This document shows, piece by piece, positions 1 to 6,832 of a DNA stretch of 12,667 nucleotides. The stretch is from contig JAMOOS010000129.1 in NCBI GenBank assembly GCA_027065245.1, forward strand, positions 1 to 12,667. Reading direction: 5' to 3'. Each line of letters starts with the position of its first letter. The stretch's first letter is position 1. The stretch is from Desulfuromonadaceae bacterium (GTDB lineage Bacteria; Desulfobacterota; Desulfuromonadia; Desulfuromonadales; Desulfuromonadaceae). The notes under the pieces were generated by a model. That model made no database searches, was not told the origin of the DNA, and saw nothing but the letters and a program-made list of their open reading frames with translations. The translations under genes and the position numbers were made by a program.

Positions 1-511
1 CGTCGGCAATAAAATCACGACAATCACCGTTACAATAGCGCGCCTCATGATCAGTACCACGGATACCGATGGTGGCAACCGGAGTGTTTATCCGCACCTT
101 TTCATGATTCCCTTTGCCAATAGCCCCGGTAATGGCACGAAAACCGCCTTTTACCAGCGAAAAATGACTCTTGTCCAACTGTTTATCGCCGCTGTAATGA
201 TAAGAGTCAATCACAAAACGCGACGATGGCCGCACAAACACCCGCCCGTTATCACTGAACAACAGGCGCACCCTGCCGTTAACTGCTGTGTCGATGGTAT
301 CTCCGGCGACAATTTCACTCCCCTTGCGCAACTGCCGTACCGCACCATCGGCGGAGATGACAGTAACCGGGCCGGCAATTGCATCTACCCTGGCGACCAC
401 TTCGGCAGCCAGCGCCACAGTGGAATACGCCGCTAGTAACATGCCAAATATAATTGCTGCCAGCAGCAGGCCGAGGCGAGAAAACGTCCTTACTGTGTTG
501 ACAGCAATCAT
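1..511 (-). CDS. Exported FecR-domain protein, N-terminal part (runs off left edge)
   Basis: Reading down from ATG at 511, the frame is open for 170 codons to the window edge, so the C-terminus is missing. Residues 1-35 look like a signal peptide: Arg at 8 and 12, a hydrophobic run at about 13-35, and an ALA-A cleavage site near 35. Residues 38-155 match a FecR domain: an opening VDAIAGPVTV strand, a GxVRLLFSDNG segment (79-90), KGGFRAITGAIG (121-132) and the hallmark TPVATIGIRGT (143-153). FecR domains of this exported kind are periplasmic. It has no N-terminal anti-sigma region as in classical FecR, and no sigma factor is nearby. The start codon overlaps the TpsA stop as ATGA and no strong Shine-Dalgarno is visible, so it is probably translationally coupled to the adhesin gene. 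The domain call is firm, the function is unknown. A Cys pair lies at 160 and 164. Confidence 0.88.
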   Translation of the reverse strand, partial: MIAVNTVRTFSRLGLLLAAIIFGMLLAAYSTVALAAEVVARVDAIAGPVTVISADGAVRQLRKGSEIVAGDTIDTAVNGRVRLLFSDNGRVFVRPSSRFVIDSYHYSGDKQLDKSHFSLVKGGFRAITGAIGKGNHEKVRINTPVATIGIRGTDHEARYCNGDCRDFIAD

Positions 512-3500
512 TGGCACACCATATTCTGGCCAGTCACTGCGCCATTACGTAATTCGATCATGAGATCTTCTGAACCATCGTTATTATGTCTGTCATAAAT
601 AACATAGCGTCGATATTCGTCACGCCGGTTGCTATCTTCAGGTTGCGGAGTCACCAGCGCCGTTATAGTGTCTACAACATCCCACCCCTCCGGCGGCAGC
701 ACTATATTGGCATATAAACCTTGTTGCTGTACCAGATTGTAGTTGTCCGCATCGGTACCACTTATAGCATTGCCACTCACGGTAACCGCCTTGTTACTAC
801 CTACATTCGGATCAGCAAAACGGCCGATGGGAGTACCGCCAAGCACTACGTCATCATCAGCCAGCGGAGTGATAGCCGCCACCCCTCCCAATGGTGCCAC
901 GGTAGCACCATCGTAGGGTTTATCTAGAGCAATCAGTCCGTGTACAGCCAGACCACGCGGCGTAACATCAGCTGTCAGCCCCTGCTGCTGCACCAGACGA
1001 TAGTTACCGGCGTCGGCACCACTGATACTGTTGCCACTCACCGTTACCGCCTTGTTACTGCCAACATTTTTATCGGCAAAGCACCCACTGGCACGTCCGG
1101 TGGCAAAGACATCGTCTCCTGCTATGGGCGTAACAGCAGCAACACCAGTCAGAGGAGCAACAGCAGTCGCGTCGTAAACCCGGTCAACAGCGACAAGCCC
1201 GTGTACTTCAATATCCTTCGGTGTAACATCGGCTGCAAGCCCCTGCTGCTGCACCAGACGATAGTTACCGGCGTCGGCACCACTGATACTGTTGCCACTC
1301 ACCGTTACCGCCTTGTTACTGCCAACATTTTTATCGGCGAACTGGCCCAGTGCTGTGCCAGTCAAAACTACATCATCACCGGCCACAGGAGTAATACCCG
1401 CCGTACCGCCTAAGGGAGCAAAGACGGTGGCGTCATACACCTTGTCCTTTGCAACAAGCCCGTGTACTTCCAAATCCGCCGGCGTAACGGAAGCGACAAG
1501 CGCAGCGTGTTGAACCAGGCGGTAATTAGCGGCATCGACACCTCTTATGTGGTAATCACCGACGGTAACCGGCTTTTCATTACCGACATTCTTGTCGCCA
1601 AAATATCCCGTGGCAACGCCTTCGAGCATGACAATATCGTTACCAAACGGAGTAACAACGGCTTGTCCGCCAAGGGGAGCCAATGCAGTACCGTCATACA
1701 CCTTGTCCAGTGCAATAAGACCGTGCACCTCCAGATTAGCGGGGGTAATGGTAACCACATGTGTCCCGCCGACAAAAGTATAATTGGCGGCCAGACCGCC
1801 GTTGGCACCATCGTGCAATGTGAGTGTGTTCAGATCCAGTGGTTTATTTACACCAACATTTTTATCTGCCATCAATCCTTGACCAGTGAGGATAAGGGTC
1901 TCGTTGCCAACCAGACCATCAAGATTGAGGACACTGGCGTCCACAAATACTGTACCGTCGTAGGAACGTGTACCATACAGACTTATGGTGTTAGCACCAA
2001 CTGGAGCGGGGGTAATGGTCAAATTGCCACCGTTAACATTGTATCCCTGCTGGGTGGAGTAATAGCCGTTGTAGAAACCGGCATCAATGCCGGTGGCGGC
2101 ACTGCCCAATACCTGTGTATTGGCCGTGGTGCCTCCGTATTGCGCAGCGCCGTTGTACACCACGGTAGCATCTGGTGCGTCGGCCAATTCCAGAGGAGTC
2201 ATGAAGCAGGTCAGCAACGGCTCGGTATGGCCCTCGTAAATGCGCCATTTCGCTGCGACATCGCCAGTCTTCGCCATATCCCAAGTTGGAAAACTGTCGC
2301 GTTTCTTCATATCGCCATCGTTGAGGCCGGCACCACCGGCACTGGCAGCCTGAGTGGAATTATCCTTGTTCCAGTAACAGTCTGTTATTCCGGCGGCAGC
2401 GTTATTGCTCCCTATCAAACCGCCGACAACGTTACCTGCCCCGCCAACACTATTAACTGCTCCGCTGGAATAACATTTATCCGCGCTACCGCCGGTATCG
2501 TTGAAACCTATAAGACCACCCAGTGAGCTACTGCCACCATTTACAGTCACGTCTCCGGTAGCATAGCTGGCGCTGATACCGGCAGCATTGTTACCAACAA
2601 GCCCACCCATTTTGTTGTCATCCTGACTGGTGGTGCGGTCCGTTACCGCGCCTTCAGAATAACAATCGGTGATATTACCACCGACGTTGGTTCCAACGAG
2701 ACCACCGGCAGTGGCGCTGCTGCTATTCAGAGTGACAACAACAGCGGCAGTGGTATAACACTTAGAGATGTCACTCCCGTTATATCCGGCCAGCCCCCCG
2801 ATGTTTATAGCTGTAGCCCCTAACACGTCTTCCACATTAGCGTCGGCATGACTCCATTTTATTGTACCGAAGTTTTTACCCACGAGGCCACCGATACTGA
2901 CATCACTCACTGCGGTGCCGTTGACAGTTACATTTGCACTGGAATAGCAATTGTTTACGATGCCGTTATTGACCCCAACCAGGGCAGCAACTGCGCTATA
3001 CCCCCCGGTAATATCTCCACCGTCGAGACCTAGATTGGCAATTACTCCACCAACTCCAGTAACTCCGAACATGGCAACACAGGTATGGGTATCGCGAAAT
3101 ATGTGCAAGTTGCCAACCTTGTGCCCCAAGCCCTCCAGTCTCCCGCCAAATGCTGTAGCTTCATCGCCCAGTGGAGTGAAACCGCTGCCACTGTCCCAAC
3201 TCGCAGTCCCGCTGGCATCAATATCGTTGCCAAGTACATAGTTGCCTGACAGATTTCCTCTTATCCCCTGCAGAGTGTCATCGCCACTGCTGGTTTCTGT
3301 ACCCAGGGCGTTAATAGTGGTGTAGGTTATCTCGGCATCGTCGGCATGTTTAGTCTTGAACGTACAGGCATGTTCCAGGTTGACCGGTGCGTTTATGTGA
3401 TACTCGTTGCCATAGTGCAGAAACAGCACTCCATCGCCGGTTATCTCCATCTGCTTGTTGATATTGATATCGTTGGTGGCATTTATGGTCAGCGTATAAC

Positions 3501-4824
3501 CACCATCAGAGGTCACGGTATCATTCACATGGATATGACCATCATTACCGCTACCGTTGACACTCGATATGATAACATCATTATTATGCAGGGACGTGGA
3601 CAAATCATTACCGGTTATATCACCACCGGTCGGCGCAATGGTAAAACCATCGCCAAGACTAACAGGATCAATCAACCATTCCCCACCGACGGCGGTAACT
3701 TTGACACCGTTGAGATCGACATCCGCCGCCGAGGTTTCGACGAAGCCACCGTGACCAGGAGCACCGTTTCCGTCAGCCGAAATATAGCCTCTTGCGCTTA
3801 AAGCTCCGGTTACCACGCCGTTTTCTTCCGTTTTGACAATAACGTTACCGCCATGCACACCATCAGCACTAATCCGGCTGGTAGCGGCGAGATCAATCCG
3901 CCTGGTTGAGCGGATGGCAATATTGCCACCACAATCGCCTGCGGCACCCCCGGACACATCCAGCACACCGCTGTTATTCACACTTGCTGCCGTTCCTCGC
4001 AGGACAATCTCACCATTTTGCACATCAATAGACTGCGCCTTAATCACACCGCTGTTATTAACCACGCCTGCGAGCAAGTCCTCGGCAACACTGGCAGTCA
4101 TGACCACCGTAGCACCATCACCAGCAATAGTGCCCATATTCTCCACCCCAGCGTAATCGGCTAGGCAGGCCCCATCTACAGCCAATCCGATGAGGTTATT
4201 ACCGGCAATATCAAGGGTAAAATAGCTGCCGCTGGCTAGCTCAACCCGCCCGAGTCGCGCTTGGATTACACCAGAATTAACTGCATAATCACCCGCCAGG
4301 ACAATGTAACCACCATCTGCAGCGCTTAGATTGCCGCAATTAATTACGGTTGCCCCGTCTGCAGAGTCGACATTCCTAAAATGGTAATACCCGGACATAA
4401 AGTCAGCAGTGCTTATGGTAGATGTGGATGCAAACAGTCCATGAACATCTATACGGGAGCCTAGGGCAAATACAACCCCGTGCGGATTGAGCAGAAACAC
4501 CTGACCGTTGGCACGCATCCGGCCGAAAATAGTGCTGACTTCATCGCCGGTAACGCGGTTAAGAATAACGCTGGCGCCGTCTGGCTGACGGAATTCCACC
4601 AGCTCGTCTACATCAACAGAGAAGCTGCGCCAGTCGATTACGGCTTTGGTACTGCTCTGATCTATTCTGGTGGTAACTGCATCGGGATTTGAGATCACCG
4701 CATCACCAGCGACTACGGTGCCATTGCAAGGTGCCGACCACCCGGCAACAGGCATCGCTACCAGGATAACCAGCAACCACACAGCCAAAATATTTACACC
4801 GGAACCATCCTGTTCAGCAGCCAT
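508..4824 (-). CDS. TpsA: FHA-like two-partner secretion exoprotein with GLUG and YDG repeats
   Basis: This 1438-residue secreted protein is probably a surface adhesin or haemagglutinin exported by the TpsB encoded just upstream. ATG 4824 was chosen because GGAG (4834-4831) sits 6 nt before it. In-frame ATGs at 4836 and 4875 lack a good ribosome site, and the latter overlaps tpsB. The order of parts is: signal peptide with a hydrophobic core at about 12-29; TPS/haemagglutination-activity domain at about 33-150, with the conserved NPHGVVF (113-119); a beta-helix-like stretch ending in GGFVETSA and WLIDP (about 359-387); GLUG repeats (about 600-820, GGLVG/GGLIG plus CYS motifs); an MBG-like unit (about 885-940); five YDG repeats (about 945-1376); and a short polar tail. 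No membrane anchor or Cys-protease/toxin tip domain is seen. It follows tpsB by 23 nt and its TGA overlaps the next gene's ATG, so the three genes form an operon. The mature protein has 14 cysteines, unusual for this family. Confidence 0.93.
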   Translation of the reverse strand: MAAEQDGSGVNILAVWLLVILVAMPVAGWSAPCNGTVVAGDAVISNPDAVTTRIDQSSTKAVIDWRSFSVDVDELVEFRQPDGASVILNRVTGDEVSTIFGRMRANGQVFLLNPHGVVFALGSRIDVHGLFASTSTISTADFMSGYYHFRNVDSADGATVINCGNLSAADGGYIVLAGDYAVNSGVIQARLGRVELASGSYFTLDIAGNNLIGLAVDGACLADYAGVENMGTIAGDGATVVMTASVAEDLLAGVVNNSGVIKAQSIDVQNGEIVLRGTAASVNNSGVLDVSGGAAGDCGGNIAIRSTRRIDLAATSRISADGVHGGNVIVKTEENGVVTGALSARGYISADGNGAPGHGGFVETSAADVDLNGVKVTAVGGEWLIDPVSLGDGFTIAPTGGDITGNDLSTSLHNNDVIISSVNGSGNDGHIHVNDTVTSDGGYTLTINATNDININKQMEITGDGVLFLHYGNEYHINAPVNLEHACTFKTKHADDAEITYTTINALGTETSSGDDTLQGIRGNLSGNYVLGNDIDASGTASWDSGSGFTPLGDEATAFGGRLEGLGHKVGNLHIFRDTHTCVAMFGVTGVGGVIANLGLDGGDITGGYSAVAALVGVNNGIVNNCYSSANVTVNGTAVSDVSIGGLVGKNFGTIKWSHADANVEDVLGATAINIGGLAGYNGSDISKCYTTAAVVVTLNSSSATAGGLVGTNVGGNITDCYSEGAVTDRTTSQDDNKMGGLVGNNAAGISASYATGDVTVNGGSSSLGGLIGFNDTGGSADKCYSSGAVNSVGGAGNVVGGLIGSNNAAAGITDCYWNKDNSTQAASAGGAGLNDGDMKKRDSFPTWDMAKTGDVAAKWRIYEGHTEPLLTCFMTPLELADAPDATVVYNGAAQYGGTTANTQVLGSAATGIDAGFYNGYYSTQQGYNVNGGNLTITPAPVGANTISLYGTRSYDGTVFVDASVLNLDGLVGNETLILTGQGLMADKNVGVNKPLDLNTLTLHDGANGGLAANYTFVGGTHVVTITPANLEVHGLIALDKVYDGTALAPLGGQAVVTPFGNDIVMLEGVATGYFGDKNVGNEKPVTVGDYHIRGVDAANYRLVQHAALVASVTPADLEVHGLVAKDKVYDATVFAPLGGTAGITPVAGDDVVLTGTALGQFADKNVGSNKAVTVSGNSISGADAGNYRLVQQQGLAADVTPKDIEVHGLVAVDRVYDATAVAPLTGVAAVTPIAGDDVFATGRASGCFADKNVGSNKAVTVSGNSISGADAGNYRLVQQQGLTADVTPRGLAVHGLIALDKPYDGATVAPLGGVAAITPLADDDVVLGGTPIGRFADPNVGSNKAVTVSGNAISGTDADNYNLVQQQGLYANIVLPPEGWDVVDTITALVTPQPEDSNRRDEYRRYVIYDRHNNDGSEDLMIELRNGAVTGQNMVCQ
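977..1077. repeat. 101-bp perfect direct repeat, copy A (YDG unit 4)
   Basis: This stretch is identical base for base to 1238-1338. The offset is 261 bp, exactly 87 codons and one repeat unit. The copies differ at the next base on each side. Identity at synonymous positions points to recent duplication or gene conversion between units 3 and 4. Confidence 0.95.
1238..1338. repeat. 101-bp perfect direct repeat, copy B (YDG unit 3)
   Basis: This is the second copy of the 977-1077 repeat. Recombination between the copies would add or remove exactly one 87-codon unit without changing the reading frame, so TpsA length could vary between strains. Confidence 0.95.
2371..3063 (-). repeat. GLUG-motif repeats in the middle of TpsA
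   Basis: The coding region shows recurring GGLVG/GGLAG/GGLIG elements followed by N-rich turns and then a CYS(S/T/E)xAxV or SYATGDV segment, about seven times. This matches the GLUG motif known from secreted and surface proteins of many bacteria. Most of the units carry a cysteine in the CY position. The repeats are diverged at DNA level, so they are old compared with the YDG units. Confidence 0.75.
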
Positions 4825-4830
4825 GGCGTA

Positions 4831-4834
4831 CTCC
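4831..4834 (-). promoter_or_regulatory. Ribosome binding site deciding the TpsA start
   Basis: GGAG is followed by a 6-nt spacer (TACGCC) and then ATG at 4824. This is the best-placed Shine-Dalgarno in the junction and favours 4824 over the upstream in-frame ATGs at 4836 and 4875. Confidence 0.7.
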
Positions 4835-4847
4835 ATAATGTGTTTTT

Positions 4848-6482
4848 TCAGTATACTGCAGAAAAAATAACCCATATCGGCGCATTCAAATCATCACCGG
4901 CATTATTGCCATCGACGGGACTCGCCCATTGCACATCCACAATGTAGTGCTGTGCAATAACAGCATGCAGGCCGACCCCTACCGAGGTAATGGAATCGCT
5001 GCCGCCGGTTATTACAGTTCCCTTACTGTCTACCTTGCCGCTATCGACGAAACAACTCAACATAAGATCTGCAGGGGGGGTACTGTAACGATAACGCAGC
5101 TCAACACTTCCAATCCAGCCTTGGTCACCTCGTCTGGCTGAACTGACAAAACCACGCACGCTGTTAAAGCCACCGATACTATACTTGTTCAAATCGGGCA
5201 GAGCGTCACTACTTAGAACCACTTCGACACGAGCATAGGCACTTAATCTTTTACTGATAAACTGTTCATAGTCACCATTGAACTGAAAACGGGTGTAGCC
5301 TCTGTCCGCGTCGGAATCCCCCTGAAAATTTAAAGCAAGATGTGCAGCAGCGCTGCCACGAGCGCCGGTCTGGTTACGCCCAACGTAATTGATGCCGATA
5401 TCAAGATAGTTAACATTATCGTTGGTAATATCTCTGTCCAACATCTCAGCTTTACCACGCAAATGGTAGAAAGCCAGCGCTCCGTACATGCTGTCGCTGA
5501 TACTACGGCGCAAGATGTGGGTATACTTTACGAAAGTTGTTTCGCTGCTTCCCTCGATATCCAGATCGTCAAATTCCTTACCTACGTAATATTCGCTGCG
5601 TGAATAGCCAACATCAAACCGATCGCCTGAGCTGAACACCGGCACTCCGTAACCAGTTTTAATCTGACGAAACATATCGTTTTGGGAGTGCGTGTAGCTC
5701 ACGCTGAACACATCTCCGATACGCAGAGGATTGTTAAGTAGCAAATCGGCACCAAAACGCCAACGACCGACAAACTTGCGCCCACTGTTATCGACACTCA
5801 GCGCCGCTTCCACTGACTTCTCCCTGAAATTAAAGTTTATATCGGTAGTCCCGGACGCGGCACCGGGAACCAATACTGAACGTGCTTCCAGGCCCGGCAG
5901 ATCGTTGAGCAGCAGCAGCTCCCGCTCCAGATCGTCAAAACGAACGACAGATCCTGGGGCTACATGCTTCAGCCGACACGCAAGAAAGGAGTTGTCATAG
6001 CGCTCATTACCACTAAAAACCAGCCTACCCACCCGGCCCTCAACCACCAGCAATTGCAACACTCCGCCGCGCATATACTGTGCCGGCACTGTAACGGTTG
6101 CAAGGGTGTAACCATGTTGACGATAAAAAGCGGTCAAGCGATTAGCTTGAGCGTAAATTTCCGCCAAAGTAAGGTCACTGCCCTCCTTGTCGCGGATAAC
6201 GGCGCGCAATTCATCCTCACTGAAAACCGTGTTGCCGCTGATGGCAAACCGTTCGATGTGAATTCTGCGCCCGTCACTGGGAAAAACCGGTTGCCTGCTT
6301 CTGTTGTTGTTGAGCAATTCTGGCATAGACACCTCTTTTTCCGGCACGTTCTGGCGCTGTAGCGTAGAGCTCTCCGCCATTCCCGGAGTAAAAGGAGCTA
6401 CCGCAAGCACACTCACGGGTACAAACAGCAACGCTGCAAACAATAAAAAAGTCAACACTGAACATACACGCATGCCAGGCAT
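4848..6482 (-). CDS. TpsB: ShlB/FhaC/HecB-family outer-membrane transporter
   Basis: This 544-residue Omp85-superfamily pore recognises the TPS domain of its partner in the periplasm and moves it across the outer membrane (type Vb secretion). A signal peptide covers about 1-27 (core at 9-25, SVLA cleavage). A POTRA domain covers about 73-150 (ISGNTVFSEDEL, then RQHGYTLATVTVPAQ, then VVEGRVG). A second POTRA-like linker runs to about 220. A beta-barrel covers about 225-544, with the lid-loop signature VRGF at 442-445 and an aromatic C-terminal residue (Tyr 544). The length is normal for the family (about 550-590). GGGAG lies a few bases before ATG 6482; the ATG four codons in is a less likely start. 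It precedes tpsA by 23 nt in the usual tpsB-tpsA order, so the two are very likely cognate. Transcription probably starts in the 350-bp spacer upstream. Confidence 0.93.
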   Translation of the reverse strand: MPGMRVCSVLTFLLFAALLFVPVSVLAVAPFTPGMAESSTLQRQNVPEKEVSMPELLNNNRSRQPVFPSDGRRIHIERFAISGNTVFSEDELRAVIRDKEGSDLTLAEIYAQANRLTAFYRQHGYTLATVTVPAQYMRGGVLQLLVVEGRVGRLVFSGNERYDNSFLACRLKHVAPGSVVRFDDLERELLLLNDLPGLEARSVLVPGAASGTTDINFNFREKSVEAALSVDNSGRKFVGRWRFGADLLLNNPLRIGDVFSVSYTHSQNDMFRQIKTGYGVPVFSSGDRFDVGYSRSEYYVGKEFDDLDIEGSSETTFVKYTHILRRSISDSMYGALAFYHLRGKAEMLDRDITNDNVNYLDIGINYVGRNQTGARGSAAAHLALNFQGDSDADRGYTRFQFNGDYEQFISKRLSAYARVEVVLSSDALPDLNKYSIGGFNSVRGFVSSARRGDQGWIGSVELRYRYSTPPADLMLSCFVDSGKVDSKGTVITGGSDSITSVGVGLHAVIAQHYIVDVQWASPVDGNNAGDDLNAPIWVIFSAVY

Positions 6483-6569
6483 TTATCTCCCAGATTGGCT
6501 CTTTCTTAACAAGATATCGCAACAACGACTTACAAGACCGCAACAGCGAAATGAAAATCGCAGACATAT

Positions 6570-6583
6570 TGCATTACAATGCA
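6570..6583. repeat. Inverted repeat in the tpsB leader (6+2+6)
   Basis: TGCATT and AATGCA flank a 2-bp centre. It lies about 90 bp before the tpsB start. It could be a protein-binding site; the 2-nt loop argues against an RNA hairpin. It is short enough to occur by chance. Confidence 0.3.
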
Positions 6584-6692
6584 GGACGCATCGACCAATG
6601 GATATTTGGAGGACAATTCCACACCGCAACTACAGCAAGAACAACTCATTCAACGGCCTATCTGCAGTTGGCACCATTACCACACACAATTA

Positions 6693-6708
6693 GCAGATGG
6701 AAATCTGC
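6693..6708. repeat. Perfect inverted repeat at the predicted tpsB start site (6+4+6)
   Basis: GCAGAT-GGAA-ATCTGC is a perfect palindrome with a 4-bp centre. It lies just downstream of the promoter-like -10 element, where transcription would start. Another ATCTGC half-site is at 6660-6665. The position suits a repressor operator or a 5' hairpin. The regulator is unknown. Confidence 0.45.
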
Positions 6709-6712
6709 GCTA

Positions 6713-6741
6713 TTATTATCCTATAATTTTTACTTTGCCAA
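6713..6741 (-). promoter_or_regulatory. Candidate promoter for tpsB-tpsA-fecR
   Basis: On the minus strand TTGGCA (6741-6736) is followed after 17 bp by TAATAA (6718-6713). An alternative -10, GATAAT (6720-6715), is closer to consensus but only 15 bp away. The region between is AT-rich. It faces tpsB. Assignment is by eye only. Confidence 0.4.
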
Positions 6742-6832
6742 GCACGATTTTCATTTTTAGCTTCTGAAGGATGTACGTCACGGCGGGAACGCTATTGACA
6801 TGATGGAATAGGCACTAAAAAAAGGTAAACAA

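Larger units (their letters stand above)
697..1992 (-). repeat. Five tandem YDG-type repeats in the C-terminal third of TpsA
   Basis: Coding repeats of about 86-87 codons start near 1992, 1734, 1476, 1215 and 954 (reading leftward). Each has a SYDG/KVYD/RVYD/KPYD element, an ADKNVG-like element and a closing ANY/GNYRLVQ element before the next unit. These match the YDG/MBG-type immunoglobulin-like repeats found in large bacterial surface proteins. The first unit is the most diverged and ends VTITP. The last four share VHGL openings. Such units probably form a stalk that holds the N-terminal part away from the cell; this role is inferred from the family. Confidence 0.85.
6483..6832. other. 350-bp spacer between cyclase and tpsBA, probable regulatory region
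   Basis: No convincing gene is seen on either strand. The minus strand has a run of seven T shortly after the cyclase stop, but without a GC-rich stem before it, so no standard terminator can be called. Further down lie a promoter-like pair (6713-6741), a perfect palindrome (6693-6708), a third copy of its half-site (6660-6665) and a second palindrome (6570-6583). If the promoter is real, the tpsB leader is about 220 nt, long enough for leader-level control. Confidence 0.6.

Noticed and set aside
697..1992. CRISPR-like array
   Set aside because: The periodic repeats are 87-codon coding units of TpsA, not short palindromic repeats with unique spacers.
1462..2526. 354-codon open frame on the plus strand, antisense to tpsA
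   Set aside because: It lies wholly inside the well-supported adhesin gene, mirrors its repeats, and has no recognisable domain or ribosome site. A shadow frame.
4825..4875. Longer TpsA starting at ATG 4875 or 4836
   Set aside because: ATG 4875 overlaps the tpsB end and neither has a Shine-Dalgarno; ATG 4824 has GGAG at 6 nt and puts the signal peptide nearer the N-terminus.
6274..6567. 97-codon minus-strand frame starting in the spacer and overlapping the TpsB start
   Set aside because: It is out of frame with TpsB, overlaps its signal peptide coding region, and shows no ribosome site or domain.
6668..6690. Sigma-54 promoter (TTGGCAC on the plus strand)
   Set aside because: The TTGCA partner element is missing at the required spacing and no plus-strand gene follows.
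6722..6727. TATAAT on the plus strand as a divergent promoter
   Set aside because: No acceptable -35 at 16-18 bp and no plus-strand gene downstream; the area is simply AT-rich.
6483..6832. CRP/cAMP receptor binding site before tpsB
   Set aside because: No TGTGA-N6-TCACA-like sequence was found by eye in this spacer or in 11619-11778. A cAMP effect on these genes remains unsupported by sequence.
6803..6832. Terminator after the cyclase gene (run of seven T on the minus strand)
   Set aside because: No GC-rich stem precedes the T-run, so an intrinsic terminator cannot be supported.
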